Shown here piece after piece: positions 15,627-24,228 of a stretch of 64,000 nt of DNA. The position numbers and the translations under genes were made by a program. Source of the stretch: an uncultured Collinsella sp. Its GTDB lineage: Bacteria; Actinomycetota; Coriobacteriia; Coriobacteriales; Coriobacteriaceae. The notes under the pieces are model-generated. The model was not told where the DNA came from and did no database searches. It saw only the letters and a list, made by a program, of their open reading frames with translations. The stretch covers positions 1 to 64,000 of the forward strand of contig UQDE01000007.1 in the NCBI GenBank assembly GCA_900539735.1, given 5' to 3'. Numbering within the stretch: position 1 is the first letter of the stretch; each line of letters begins with the position of its first letter.

Positions 15627-17123
15627 CCAGGGGAAGGCCGAGGCCGCCGCCATGTTCTTGCGCACAAGCTCGTCGCGCACCTGTGCCAGGCCCTGCTCCA
15701 TGCCCACCACGTAGGTCTGCGGGTACAGGAAGCGCTTATAAGCGGCATCCAGATGATCGAGCGCCCAGGCGCAACGCTCGCGCGCGTCCTCGATGCTCTC
15801 GCGAGGAGCAACCGCGCTGCCGTCGCGCACAATCGGCACCAGCAGCTCGCGATACTCCAGCTCGGAAACGTCGGTCACCAGCGCCGCATCGTTTACGGCC
15901 ACGAGGGTATTGCCGCGCGCGGCGCCCTCCCCTGCCAGATGGTCCTCGTCATAAATCATGTCGCAAACCGGGCCGCCAAAACCGTCGTAATAGCGTCGTA
16001 CGCGCTGAACACCGGGAATTGTGCGCTTGTAGGGCTGCTCGGAGAGCTTCACCACCGGCGTCCACGGGTCCGTCTCACTCGCACGGCGGGCGGCGAGCTT
16101 GTACACGCCGCCCAGCGCCGGCTGGTCGTAGCAGGTCGCGAGCTTGGTGCCCACGCCAAAGCTATCGATGGGCGCGCCCTGGTCGAGCAGCGACTGGATC
16201 GTGTACTCATCCAGATCGTTAGAAACCGAGATCCCCACATAGGGCAGGCCCTCGGCATCAAAACGGCCACGGACATACTTGGAGAGCTTGGCGAGGTCGC
16301 CCGAGTCAATACGAATAGCCGACAGACGCTCGCCCACCGCCTCCATCTCCTTGGCAACCGTAATGGCATGCTCGCAACCCTCGCGTACGTCGTAGGTGTC
16401 GATGAGCAGCGTGCAGTTCTTGGGACTCGACTTAGCAAAAGCCCGGAATGCCTCGAGCTCGGAGTCGAAGCTCATGACCCAGCTGTGCGCATGCGTGCCA
16501 AAGACGGGAATACCGTAGCGGCGGCCGGCGAGCACATTGGACGTAGAGGAGCAGCCGGCAACGTAGCTCGCGCGCGCGACGGCCAGCCCGCCATCGGGAC
16601 CCTGGGCGCGGCGCAGGCCAAACTCGGCAACGGGACGGCCGTCCGCCGCCAGCACCACGCGCGCCGTCTTGGTGGCGACAAGCGTCTGGAAGCCGACAAT
16701 GTTGAGCAGCGCCGTTTCGAGCAGCTGGCACTCCAGCGCGGGGCCGGTGACGCGAACCATGGGCTCGCGCGGAAAGACGAGCTCGCCCTCGGGAACGGCG
16801 TCGATGTTTACATGCGCACGAAAATCGCGCAGGTAGTCGAGGAATGCAGGCTTGAACATCACGCCGCCGGCCGGTGCCTGGAGTGAGGCGAGGTAGTCGA
16901 TATCCTCGGGCGTAAAGCGCAGATTCTCGACCAGCTCGGGCAGCTCGGCGGTGCCGCACATGACGGCATAGGCGCTGCCAAAGGGATGGTCGCGGTAAAA
17001 CGCGGTAAAACAACCTTGCTCATTGGCCTTGCCGCTCTCCCACAGGCCCTGGGCCATAGTGAGCTCGTACAGATCGGTGAGCATTGCAATGTCGGTGGGA
17101 TGAGAGATATCGGTCAAAGCCAT
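15618..17123 (-). CDS. pncB: Nicotinate phosphoribosyltransferase
   Basis: Salvage enzyme joining nicotinate to PRPP to give nicotinate mononucleotide for NAD synthesis. The 501 residues have the family N-terminus MLTDLYELTMAQGLWESG, FRDHPFG-type (YRDHPFGSAYAV), the ARASYVAGCSSTSNVLAGRR segment, THAHSWVMSF, and the IRIDSGDLAKLSKYVR phosphate-binding loop followed by SNDLDEYTI and SFGVGTKLATC. Length is typical. The ATG is preceded by GAAAGGTCGCCCC. The 3' end overlaps palindrome E. It appears monocistronic. Confidence 0.95.
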   Translation of the reverse strand: MALTDISHPTDIAMLTDLYELTMAQGLWESGKANEQGCFTAFYRDHPFGSAYAVMCGTAELPELVENLRFTPEDIDYLASLQAPAGGVMFKPAFLDYLRDFRAHVNIDAVPEGELVFPREPMVRVTGPALECQLLETALLNIVGFQTLVATKTARVVLAADGRPVAEFGLRRAQGPDGGLAVARASYVAGCSSTSNVLAGRRYGIPVFGTHAHSWVMSFDSELEAFRAFAKSSPKNCTLLIDTYDVREGCEHAITVAKEMEAVGERLSAIRIDSGDLAKLSKYVRGRFDAEGLPYVGISVSNDLDEYTIQSLLDQGAPIDSFGVGTKLATCYDQPALGGVYKLAARRASETDPWTPVVKLSEQPYKRTIPGVQRVRRYYDGFGGPVCDMIYDEDHLAGEGAARGNTLVAVNDAALVTDVSELEYRELLVPIVRDGSAVAPRESIEDARERCAWALDHLDAAYKRFLYPQTYVVGMEQGLAQVRDELVRKNMAAASAFPWAK

Positions 17124-17204
17124 GGGGCGACCTTTCGGATGCGTTGTGCAGAGGTTGAGGGTTGGCGAGGCGGGCGTGCGGGCATGGAGCCCAGCGCGAA
17201 CAGG

Positions 17205-17663
17205 CTAGTGCAGACCCATGCTGGTCAGGATCGTGTAGCCCATAAAGATGACAAACGCGATGAGAGCAAGGACAATGATGATTTTTTGAGCCGGCGCCAT
17301 GCCAGGGATCTCGTTCTCGCCCGTAGGCTCCTTGGAGGTAACCATGCGCTGGGCAAAGCTCATCTCGTCGCGGCTCGGCTTGGGATCGACGGACTTGGGA
17401 CGAGCGGCCTTTTTAGGCTGAGGTTTGTGCGCGGCAGGTGCAGGCTTCGCAGAGGCGGGCTTGGGTGCGGGCGCAGGCGCCGGTACGGCTGCGCCCTTCG
17501 CAGCAGCCTCCTCGGCCTTCGCACGCTCGGCACGCAGGGCAGCCAGCTCCTCACGCTCGCGGCGTGCCTCTTCCTGGGCCTCGCGACGAGCTTTCTCGGC
17601 GCGGAGCTCTTCCAACTCGGCGCGTTCCTCGGCAGACAGTGGTTGGGACTCAAGCTCGGCCAT
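17205..17663 (-). CDS. Tail-anchored coiled-coil hypothetical protein
   Basis: A 152-residue protein of unknown function. Residues ~8-60 are a charged Glu/Arg/Ala helix likely to form a coiled coil (LSAEERAELEELRAEK), ~60-100 is an Ala/Pro/Lys linker, and ~125-148 (IIIVLALIAFVIFMGYTIL) is one membrane segment at the extreme C-terminus, so the bulk would face the cytoplasm. I chose the ATG at 17663 because GAAAGGGCTGTACC precedes it; the longer frame would extend back into the tRNA-Ala terminator. It begins immediately behind that terminator. No recognised domain. Confidence 0.7.
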   Translation of the reverse strand: MAELESQPLSAEERAELEELRAEKARREAQEEARREREELAALRAERAKAEEAAAKGAAVPAPAPAPKPASAKPAPAAHKPQPKKAARPKSVDPKPSRDEMSFAQRMVTSKEPTGENEIPGMAPAQKIIIVLALIAFVIFMGYTILTSMGLH

Positions 17664-17681
17664 GGTACAGCCCTTTCTTTT

Positions 17682-17713
17682 AAAAAAAGCCGCCGACACA
17701 ATGTCAGCGGCTT
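17682..17713 (-). terminator. Terminator of tRNA-Ala
   Basis: Minus-strand stem AGCCGCTGACA / TGTCGGCGGCT followed by seven Ts, 15 bases beyond the tRNA 3' end. Confidence 0.9.
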
Positions 17714-17727
17714 ATCAAATCCAAGGG

Positions 17728-17800
17728 TGGAGACGAAGGGAGTCGAACCCTCGGCCTCTGCCATGCGACGGCAGCGCTCTCCCAACTGAGCTACGTCCCC
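17728..17800 (-). tRNA. tRNA-Ala(CGC)
   Basis: Minus-strand cloverleaf starting GGGGACGTAGCTCAGTTGGG, anticodon stem CTGCC/GGCAG with loop GTCGCAT (anticodon CGC). The acceptor stem contains the G3:U70 pair that is the alanine identity signal, and A73 is the discriminator. CCA is not encoded. Confidence 0.95.
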
Positions 17801-17854
17801 AGGACAAGTTGATATTTTACCTACGGCTCGCCAACTGTCAACGCCCAATACCCA

Positions 17855-17940
17855 GTCTTTTTGGGACAGGGCTGTTTTGACTGCTTTTCAAACGTCCGAG
17901 CCACCCCGATGAATTTTCTGGGACGGGGATTAAAAATCAT
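17855..17940. repeat. Dispersed repeat D, degenerate copy
   Basis: CAGTCTTTTTGGGACAGGGC and, 60 bases on, TGGGACGGGGATTAAAAATC share their words with the clean palindrome at 61839-61899. It sits 12 bases from the stop of the radical SAM gene. Pairing is imperfect here. Confidence 0.5.
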
Positions 17941-17951
17941 CGGCGAACGCG

Positions 17952-18890
17952 CTACTTTGCGCTGGTGAGGACGCCGGTGGTGTCGAAGGCCGGGGTGAAG
18001 CTCTCGTCTACAGCGCCGCCTTCTTGCCAAAACATCGTCGTAAAGCCCAGGTCGTCGGCATGGTCGAGCACCTGCTCATACTCCTCGCGCGTCACGGCGC
18101 GCGCCAGGTCGCCGCCTTGTTCGCGCATGAGTGCATTGGGCGTGTACTGGTTCATGACCGAGATCGGCACGTCGCCCACCGTCTGCCACACCAGGTCTAA
18201 CACGCGGCACGAATCGTCGGCATGCCCCGGCAGCACCAGGTGACGCACGATCATACCGCGCTTCATGAGCCCGTCCTCGTCCACCAGCTCTCCCCCGCGG
18301 CGCTCGATCTCGCACGTCATCTGTGCCAGGCCCGACACGGCCACGCGCGGGTAATCCTTAATATGAGAAAGCGACTGCGCAAGCCCGGCATCGGCATATT
18401 TAAAGTCGGTGAGCCACACATCGACCAGGTCGCCCAGCGCCGCCACGGCACTCGCGCGCTCGTAACCACTCGTGTTGTAGACGATCGGGATGACCAGCCC
18501 GCGCGCCCGTGCCGCGGCAATCGCGGCAGGCAACAGGTGCGCATAGTGCGTCGCCGTCACCAAATTGATGTTGTTGGCACCCTGGTCCTGCAGTTCCAGC
18601 ATAATCTCGACCAGGCGCTCAGGCGAAATCTCAAGGCCAAAATTGCCGGTCGAGATCTCGTGGTTCTGGCAGTAGATACATTTAAGCGAGCAGCCGCTAA
18701 AGAAGATCGTGCCCGAACCGGCCTCGCCCGAGATAGGCGGCTCCTCCCACATATGAAGCGCCGCGCGGGCCACCTTGAGCGTGTCGTTAGCACCGCATAC
18801 GCCGCGCGCGCCCTCATCGCGCGCCGCACCGCAACGGCGGGGACACAAATGGCAGGCGGGCGAAAAAAGTTCGGTCAACGACGTCGGCAT
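17952..18890 (-). CDS. Radical SAM protein, PflX / pyruvate-formate-lyase-activase-like
   Basis: A 312-residue radical SAM enzyme of the group annotated as PFL-activating-enzyme homologues (COG1313). The [4Fe-4S]/SAM motif is GCSLKCIYCQN (Cys 67, 71, 74), and an additional cysteine set CHLCPRRC (13-20) plus a later Cys lies at the N-terminus. YNTSGYE, a DVWLTDFKY segment and VRHLVLPGH follow, as usual in this group. I use the ATG at 18890, which has GGAG nine bases upstream, rather than a TTG five codons earlier. No glycyl-radical substrate gene is adjacent, so the target is unknown. Confidence 0.85.
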   Translation of the reverse strand: MPTSLTELFSPACHLCPRRCGAARDEGARGVCGANDTLKVARAALHMWEEPPISGEAGSGTIFFSGCSLKCIYCQNHEISTGNFGLEISPERLVEIMLELQDQGANNINLVTATHYAHLLPAAIAAARARGLVIPIVYNTSGYERASAVAALGDLVDVWLTDFKYADAGLAQSLSHIKDYPRVAVSGLAQMTCEIERRGGELVDEDGLMKRGMIVRHLVLPGHADDSCRVLDLVWQTVGDVPISVMNQYTPNALMREQGGDLARAVTREEYEQVLDHADDLGFTTMFWQEGGAVDESFTPAFDTTGVLTSAK

Positions 18891-19040
18891 AAAAACATGC
18901 TCCAAAACAACAATTCAGCAGCTCAAACATAAAGGGCCAGGCCGCGTAGACGGCTCAAGCCCCAAGGCGCCGTAATCGTCCGACACGATTTTTGTAATGT
19001 CAAGACTGGAATCGACAAAGTGCCGCTTTATGATGTAGGT

Positions 19041-19185
19041 ATTCCGCCCCCCGCGGAGCAACTGGGTGAACCGTCGCGTTTATTTAGGGAGCCCACACAG
19101 TCGTACCTAGTACAGGTATCCTTCGTTGTTAAGGACGCTGGAACAGTCGATGAGGGCACCCACCTGTTTTAGGTGGGTTCATTTT
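19041..19185 (+). ncRNA. Candidate small RNA ending in a terminator
   Basis: TATGAT at 19029-19034 could be a minus-10. Downstream are successive hairpins: TCCGC/GCGGA, TACCT-AGTAC-AGGTA, TCCTT/AAGGA, and finally ACCCACCT-GTTTT-AGGTGGGT with TCATTTT. No coding gene lies between the putative start and the terminator, which suggests a stand-alone RNA. I cannot assign it to a named family. Confidence 0.35.
19158..19185 (+). terminator. Rho-independent terminator of the candidate small RNA
   Basis: Eight-bp stem ACCCACCT/AGGTGGGT with a five-base loop and a following T-rich tract. Confidence 0.7.
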
Positions 19186-19314
19186 CGTAACGTGGGGGGT
19201 GGTTTTCTTTTGCCAAAAATCACCATACAGTCCATATGGATCCCCGCCGGCATCCCGACAAGCCATCGACAACATCCCAATATCTGGTAAGCGCGTGATT
19301 ATCGCTGCGTGCAA

Positions 19315-19344
19315 TTACATGCACCCCCCTTGGTCGAGTATTAT
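19315..19344 (+). promoter_or_regulatory. Candidate promoter of the WecA/TagO-type gene
   Basis: TTACAT, an 18-base spacer, and TATTAT on the plus strand, about 70 bases before the chosen ATG. Confidence 0.35.
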
Positions 19345-19415
19345 GGTTCAGCTATGCCCTTTGCGCATGGCGTTCTTCTGACCTTTTCCTTCGACGCTTG
19401 GCGGTTTTTAGATTC

Positions 19416-20615
19416 ATGGCTTCATCCCCGAGCTACATACCGTACCTATGCGTGGCAGCGGCGGCTTTTATCACGACCTTCCTCGCGGTGCCCCTGGTCA
19501 AGCGCTTGGCAATTAAACTCGATGCCGTCGACTATCCTTCTAAGCGCCGCATCAACACCAAGCCCATCCCGCGTTTGGGCGGAACGGCGGTGTTTTTGGG
19601 CCTGGTCGTTGCCTGCATTGTGCAAATCCTAGGCACCTGGCACCTAGGCTGGCCACCCGTCCTGGTGCCGCACCCGCGCCTTCACATTAGCTATCCCATG
19701 CTGGCGCTCTCCTTTACTGTCATCTTTGCGACCGGCGCTATCGACGACGTCTTCCAGCTCAAGCCCAAGCAAAAGCTGGCCGGACAGGTCCTCGCCGCGC
19801 TCATCGCCTGTATCGGCGGCCTAAAAATCGGCGTCATCGTCAACCCGTTTGCCCCCGGCGAGATCATACTCGGATGGCTCGCCTACCCCATTACCGTGAT
19901 CTATCTGGTGGCATTCACTAACATCATTAACCTCATCGACGGCCTCGACGGCTTGGCCACGGGCATCTGCGGCATCGCGTCGTTCACCATGTTTTCGATG
20001 GCCGTTCTCTCGGGCCGCATCGACGCCGCCGCGCTCTCCATTGCGCTCTTTGGCGCCTGTCTGGCCTTTTTGCGCTACAACTTCAACCCCGCAAGCATCT
20101 TCTTGGGCGACTCGGGGTCGCTGCTTCTGGGCTTTGCGCTGGGCTCCATCTCGCTGCTCAACGTGAGCCGCACCGCCGCACTCACCTCGCTTATCATTCC
20201 GCTCATCGTTGCCGGCGTGCCCATCATCGACACGTTTAGCGCCATCGTGCGCCGCAGGCGCGCCCACATTAGCATCGGGCAGGCCGACAAGGGCCACATC
20301 CACCACCGCCTAATCCAAGAAGGCTACAACCAAAAACAGGCCGTGCTGCTCATCTATGCCTGGTGCATCATGCTTTCGGCCGGCGCCGCCGCGATTAACC
20401 AGGTCGAGGTGCCCATGCGTGTGCTCATCTTTACCGTGCTCGCCATTGGCTCGGCGGCCTTTGCCAAGCATCTACATCTGTTTGAGCCCGTGCTGCGCCA
20501 CCATTACAACAAGCGTACGCACGAGGACGAGCTCGTCACCCCCGACGACCCCGCCTTTAAGCAGGAGGAGCGGGCAGCCGAGGAGCGCAAAGAAGAGCGC
20601 CACCACAAGCTCTAG
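19416..20615 (+). CDS. Undecaprenyl-phosphate sugar-1-phosphate transferase (WecA/TagO/MraY family)
   Basis: A 399-residue polytopic membrane enzyme that transfers a UDP-sugar phosphate (probably GlcNAc-1-P) to undecaprenyl phosphate, the first step of teichoic-acid or envelope polysaccharide synthesis. Family motifs are clear: RRINTKPIPRLGG, the Asp pair in TGAIDDVFQLKPKQKL, NIINLIDGLDGLATG, FLGDSGSLLLGF and the HIHHRLI motif that marks the WecA/TagO branch rather than MraY. About ten hydrophobic segments are visible. The ATG at 19416 is my choice; a TTG at 19398 is in frame and neither has a strong ribosome site. Confidence 0.88.
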   Translation: MASSPSYIPYLCVAAAAFITTFLAVPLVKRLAIKLDAVDYPSKRRINTKPIPRLGGTAVFLGLVVACIVQILGTWHLGWPPVLVPHPRLHISYPMLALSFTVIFATGAIDDVFQLKPKQKLAGQVLAALIACIGGLKIGVIVNPFAPGEIILGWLAYPITVIYLVAFTNIINLIDGLDGLATGICGIASFTMFSMAVLSGRIDAAALSIALFGACLAFLRYNFNPASIFLGDSGSLLLGFALGSISLLNVSRTAALTSLIIPLIVAGVPIIDTFSAIVRRRRAHISIGQADKGHIHHRLIQEGYNQKQAVLLIYAWCIMLSAGAAAINQVEVPMRVLIFTVLAIGSAAFAKHLHLFEPVLRHHYNKRTHEDELVTPDDPAFKQEERAAEERKEERHHKL

Positions 20616-20785
20616 GGCAAGCTGCCGAGGATGTGCCAAGGCACCGTTAGCCAAGCACGGCCGCGCCACACCCATCGCACATGCCGCACCACGCGCGTCC
20701 CTCTCCCGCCCCTCGCCTACTTACGCACCGCCCCTCCAATAAACGCGTTATCATCTTGACCCATGAACATACGTTAGGAGCAATC

Positions 20786-21835
20786 ATGCCAAACGAGAAC
20801 AGCTACGAAGTCGCGCTGCAAAAGAGCAACGCCATTCGCGAGGGCCTGGCCAAGACGCCCGAGAAGTTCACCATGCTCACCGGCGACCGCCCCACCGGCC
20901 GTCTGCACCTGGGCCACTACTTCGGTACCCTCAAGGGCCGTGTTGAGCTGCAGAACATGGGCGCCAAGACCAACGTGCTCATCGCCGACTACCAGGTCAT
21001 CACTGACCGCGACACGACCGAGCACATCCAGGACAACGTGTACAACATGGTCATGGACTACCTTGCCTGCGGCATTGACCCCGACAAGACCATGATCTAC
21101 GTGCACTCCGCTGTGCCCGCCGCCAACCAGCTCATGCTGCCGTTCCTGTCGCTGGTGTCCGAGGCCGAGCTGGCGCGCAACCCCACGGTAAAGGCCGAGA
21201 TGGAGGCCTCGGGCCACGAGCTCACCGGCCTTCTGCTCACCTACCCGGTGCACCAGGCCTGCGACATCCTGTTCTGCAAGGGCAACGTGGTGCCCGTCGG
21301 TCGTGACCAGCTACCGCACATCGAGCTTACCCGCACCATCGCCCGCCGCTTTAACAACCGCTACGGCAAGGTGTTCCCCGAGGTCGATGCGCTGCTGTCC
21401 GAGACCCCGCTGCTGCCGGGCCTGGACGGTCGCAAGATGAGCAAGAGCTATGGCAACGCCATCAATATTTCGATGACCGCCGAGGAGACGGCCAAACGCA
21501 TCAAGAAGAGCCAGACCGACTCCGAGCGCATGATCACATTCGATCCCGAGAACCGCCCCGGCGTGTCTGGCCTGCTTTCGACAGCCGCCATCTGCACCGG
21601 TCGCTCCGAGGTCGAGATTGCCGAGGAGATTGGCATGGGCGGCTCCGGCCAGCTCAAGAAGTACGTGACCGAGGCCGTCAACGAGTACTTCGCACCTATC
21701 CGCGAGCGTCGCCAGCGCTACGAGAACGATCTGGATTACGTGAAGGACGTGCTGCACGAGGGCAACCGTCGCGCCAACGAGATCGCCGAGCAGACACTGG
21801 CCGAGGTTCAGGACGCCATGGGCATGGTGTACTAG
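20786..21835 (+). CDS. trpS: Tryptophanyl-tRNA synthetase
   Basis: Class I aminoacyl-tRNA synthetase that charges tRNA-Trp. The 349-residue protein has the HIGH-equivalent HLGH at residues 41-44 (TGRLHLGHYFG), KMSKS exactly conserved in GRKMSKSYG near residue 216, and the family segments VLIADYQVITDR and VPVGRDQLPHIELTR. The start at 20786 follows GTTAGGAGCAATC; the longer open frame upstream has no similarity. No T-box leader is seen. A strong terminator follows. Confidence 0.96.
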   Translation: MPNENSYEVALQKSNAIREGLAKTPEKFTMLTGDRPTGRLHLGHYFGTLKGRVELQNMGAKTNVLIADYQVITDRDTTEHIQDNVYNMVMDYLACGIDPDKTMIYVHSAVPAANQLMLPFLSLVSEAELARNPTVKAEMEASGHELTGLLLTYPVHQACDILFCKGNVVPVGRDQLPHIELTRTIARRFNNRYGKVFPEVDALLSETPLLPGLDGRKMSKSYGNAINISMTAEETAKRIKKSQTDSERMITFDPENRPGVSGLLSTAAICTGRSEVEIAEEIGMGGSGQLKKYVTEAVNEYFAPIRERRQRYENDLDYVKDVLHEGNRRANEIAEQTLAEVQDAMGMVY

Positions 21836-21869
21836 ACCGATCTGCTGGCTTGAGCTTTCGATTGCTTTA

Positions 21870-21898
21870 GGGCGGGCGCTACGGCGTCCGCCTTTTTT
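21870..21898 (+). terminator. Rho-independent terminator of trpS
   Basis: GGCGGGCGC-TACG-GCGTCCGCC stem-loop followed by six Ts, about 35 bases behind the trpS stop. Confidence 0.92.
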
Positions 21899-21947
21899 GG
21901 AGCCGGACCGCTTCGGCTCCGTCCATCGCACCCCCCCTCGACAAACA

Positions 21948-21989
21948 GGAACAGGCCCGCCGGCAGCTAGTTGCCAGCGGGCCTGTTCC
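21948..21989. repeat. Isolated 13-bp hairpin without T-tract
   Basis: GGAACAGGCCCGC 21948-21960 pairs perfectly with GCGGGCCTGTTCC 21977-21989, with an inner CGGCA/TGCC(A) extension. No T-run follows on either strand, so it is not an ordinary terminator. It lies in the 395-base trpS/MGMT convergent gap, which otherwise holds only the trpS terminator and palindrome A copy 3. Confidence 0.5.
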
Positions 21990-22173
21990 CGAAGTACACC
22001 GTTGAATCGCACAGAGGGGAGGAATGCGAATCAAACTCAACAGGGCAGGCTTTTTCATCGCCTATTGCCTGCTCCGTTGCTGAAACCAATATAGTTCACC
22101 GTGGTTTACTTTCTGACGGCAAAGTACGCCACCACACCTTCTCCATAAGTTAGCTCTGGTAAACCTACAGCGT

Positions 22174-22214
22174 AAAACCACCACAAAGGGGACAGGCGCC
22201 TTTGTGGTGGTTTT
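22174..22214. repeat. Palindromic repeat A, copy 3 (terminator-like)
   Basis: AAAACCACCACAAAGG/CCTTTGTGGTGGTTTT-type stem (one inner change: GGCGCC) 17 bases behind the stop of the alkyltransferase-like gene on the minus strand. Confidence 0.88.
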
Positions 22215-22230
22215 CGCCACGGCAGAACCG

Positions 22231-22551
22231 CTAGAGCCCGGCAGGCCAGCGACAGGCGGCCAAGTCGACGTGCATGTCGTCCTTAAACGCCACACCTTCC
22301 CCTAGCAAAAGCTCACGTTGAGCATCGGGACCGCCAAAAGCGAAGCCCTCGCATATGTGCCCGTCGGCAAACACCACGCGGTGACAGGGAATCTCGCCGG
22401 GGCGCGGATTACTATGCAGGGCATACCCCACGTACCGCGCACTTCGTGGACGACCGGCAAGCAGCGCCACCTGGCCATACGTGGCGACCATCCCCTCGGG
22501 GATCTGCTCGACCACCTCGTACACCCGTTCAAAAAAGCCCTCAGACGCCAT
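22231..22551 (-). CDS. MGMT-domain methylated-DNA cysteine methyltransferase-like protein
   Basis: A 106-residue single-domain protein equal to the C-terminal DNA-binding and methyl-acceptor domain of O6-alkylguanine-DNA alkyltransferase. The helix-turn-helix ATYGQVALLAG, the arginine finger region RPRSARYVGYAL and the acceptor motif PCHRVV (Cys56) are present. Because Cys is kept, it could accept alkyl groups, unlike the ATL proteins of E. coli type that have Trp there. The ATG at 22551 has AGGGAGCGAGCA ahead of it. The N-terminal domain of full-length Ogt is absent, so repair may depend on a partner. Confidence 0.85.
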   Translation of the reverse strand: MASEGFFERVYEVVEQIPEGMVATYGQVALLAGRPRSARYVGYALHSNPRPGEIPCHRVVFADGHICEGFAFGGPDAQRELLLGEGVAFKDDMHVDLAACRWPAGL

Positions 22552-22580
22552 TGCTCGCTCCCTTCCACCCGGAAAAGCAT

Positions 22581-22619
22581 AAACCACCACAAAGGTGCCT
22601 GTCCCCTTTGTGGTGGTTT
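22581..22619 (-). repeat. Palindromic repeat A, copy 4 (terminator-like)
   Basis: AAACCACCACAAAGG and CCTTTGTGGTGGTTT around TGCCTGTCC, in reverse orientation to copies 1-3. It lies 13 bases behind the DegV stop at 22632, on the minus strand. Confidence 0.9.
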
Positions 22620-22631
22620 ATGGCAGGTCGG

Positions 22632-23486
22632 TTAGTTGGCGGGCTGGAAGAAGGCTACGGCGACGGCGCCGGGGCCTACGTGGGTGCCGATGGTGGCGCC
22701 GATGGTGTGAACGGGCAACTCGCCCTCGGTGTGGCCAGCCCACAGTGCCGCGCTGTCCTCGACATACTTCTTGAGCACCGCATCCGAAAGGCCCGTATAG
22801 CCCAGCGCCAGCGGCATGGAAAAGTCGATGCCGCCTGACTTTTCGACCTTTTGGTTCAGCAGGTTGCGGCCGTTCTTGGAACCGCGCGCCTTGCCCAACT
22901 GCACGATAAGGCCGTCCTCGACAGCCACCACGGGCTTCACGTTGAGCAGCGTGCCCACGGCGCCGGCCGCAGCAGATAGACGACCGCCGCGAACCAGGTA
23001 CTCCAGCGTCTCGAGCAGGCCGATGACGACCACGCGGTCACGGACGGCCTCGACGGCCGCCGCGATCTGGGCCGCACTACGGCCCTCGTCCACCAGGCGC
23101 AGGGCATACTCGACCAGGACACGCTCACCCAGAGTGACGTTGTTGCTATCCACCACGTACACGTCGCCGCCCGGCGCCTCGGCAAGTGCGGTACGGGCAC
23201 TCTGATTGGTGCCCGAAAGCTTAGCGCCCACGGTAATAATCACAGCCTCATCGCCGGCATCACGCGCCTCGGCAATAGCCTGCGAAAACGCGTACGGGTT
23301 GACCTGGCCGGTCTTGGGCAGCACATCGCGCTCCACGAGCATCTCGTAAAAGCGCTGGTGATCGATGTCGACGCCATCCATGTACACATCGGTGCCAAAG
23401 GTGACGGACAGCGGCAGAACACGCAGAGCGGGGTGCTCAGCCGGCGACATATCGCTCGCGGAATCGGTAATAATACGAATGGACAT
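22632..23486 (-). CDS. DegV-family fatty-acid-binding protein
   Basis: A 284-residue DegV protein, a family that binds long-chain fatty acids; some members (FakB) present them to a fatty-acid kinase. The hallmark N-terminus RIITDSASDMS, GQVNPYAFSQ, VGAKLSGTNQSA, and the late GLLETLEYLVRGGRLS and IGATIGTHVGPGAVAV are all present. The ATG at 23486 has AAAGGATTCGCT upstream. A MarR-type regulator gene sits 120 bases upstream on the same strand and may be cotranscribed. A second DegV gene is at 60883. Confidence 0.92.
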   Translation of the reverse strand: MSIRIITDSASDMSPAEHPALRVLPLSVTFGTDVYMDGVDIDHQRFYEMLVERDVLPKTGQVNPYAFSQAIAEARDAGDEAVIITVGAKLSGTNQSARTALAEAPGGDVYVVDSNNVTLGERVLVEYALRLVDEGRSAAQIAAAVEAVRDRVVVIGLLETLEYLVRGGRLSAAAGAVGTLLNVKPVVAVEDGLIVQLGKARGSKNGRNLLNQKVEKSGGIDFSMPLALGYTGLSDAVLKKYVEDSAALWAGHTEGELPVHTIGATIGTHVGPGAVAVAFFQPAN

Positions 23487-23605
23487 AGCGAATCCTTTCT
23501 TTCGCGGACCTCTCGCGGGGAATTTTGACAGCAATGCCCCGGCACGGCATACGCACTCAAACGGGACTATGCAGTTGTTAATTGGAAGCAAATGCCTTGG
23601 CGGCC

Positions 23606-24055
23606 TTAGATCTCGCGCAGGGTGTTGAGAATCGTGCGCAGCGACGCATACATCTGCTCGCGCTGCTCCACACCCATAGCCTTACCGGTGGTATCGAGCA
23701 CCTCGCGAATGATGCGGTCCGCCTCGCTCATGCTCTCGCCGCCCAGAGCGGTCAGGCGCACCGGAGCACGATACTTAACGGCGGCATCGCCCGAATCATC
23801 GACCTCGACGTAGCCACCCTCCTCCAGATGCGCCAGCGTACGCGAGACGGCGGCGCGGGTCACGCCTGCCATGCGAGCCAGGTCGGCGCCAGTCAGGCCG
23901 TCCTTGCTGCGCTCAAGATAGTACAGGCACATAACGTCGGAGCCCTTGAGACCCAGCCTTGCGCCCTCAGACGTCTTAATGCGCTGGATCTCCTTGTAGA
24001 GTCCGCTGATCAGTCCGACAAAGTCCTCGAAACGTGTCTCGTCGCTCTGCTGCAT
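23606..24055 (-). CDS. MarR-family transcriptional regulator
   Basis: A 149-residue winged-helix regulator. The helix-turn-helix (LTGADLARMAGVTRAAVSRTLAHLEEGGYVE, residues ~54-84) is followed by the wing with KYRAPVRLTALG and a C-terminal dimer helix. The family usually represses its own operon and responds to small phenolic or lipid ligands. Its place directly upstream of a DegV gene resembles fatty-acid-responsive regulators such as FabT, but no fatty-acid synthesis genes are in the window, so that link is only suggestive. Confidence 0.85.
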   Translation of the reverse strand: MQQSDETRFEDFVGLISGLYKEIQRIKTSEGARLGLKGSDVMCLYYLERSKDGLTGADLARMAGVTRAAVSRTLAHLEEGGYVEVDDSGDAAVKYRAPVRLTALGGESMSEADRIIREVLDTTGKAMGVEQREQMYASLRTILNTLREI

Positions 24056-24160
24056 GGGAGACGACCGCCTTTCGCTTGCATAATGCTAACGGGTAAACAT
24101 CTTAGCCGTACTTAACGGCCGGCAGCCCTGCACGCCCTATTTGTTAACCCATCAACATAA

Positions 24161-24199
24161 AAACCACCACAAAGAGGACAGGCACCTTTGTGGTGGTTT
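24161..24199. repeat. Palindromic repeat A, copy 5 (terminator-like)
   Basis: AAACCACCACAAAG(A)GG and CCTTTGTGGTGGTTT around ACAGGCA, 30 bases behind the stop of the B3/B4 gene. One base differs in the left arm. Confidence 0.88.
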
Positions 24200-24228
24200 G
24201 GGCCGGCGAACATGATCCGCAGGCGTCG

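Larger units (their letters stand above)
18891..19415. other. 525-base intergenic region with candidate small RNA and promoter
   Basis: Between divergent genes. It holds a candidate transcribed RNA (19041-19185, ending in a terminator) and a promoter-like pair at 19315-19344 for the WecA-type gene. No ORF with protein-like composition was found here. Confidence 0.5.

Noticed and set aside
19060..19080. T-box-like string GGGTGAACCG in the 19 kb intergenic region
   Set aside because: It lacks the UGGN bulge sequence needed to pair with the tRNA acceptor end, and the downstream gene is not an aminoacyl-tRNA synthetase or amino-acid gene.
19041..19185. Naming the candidate RNA as 6S or 6C RNA
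   Set aside because: It has no long rod with a central bubble as in 6S and only one C-rich hairpin loop, so neither assignment is supported.
20616..20785. T-box or trp attenuator in front of trpS
   Set aside because: No specifier hairpin, T-box core or run of Trp codons could be found.
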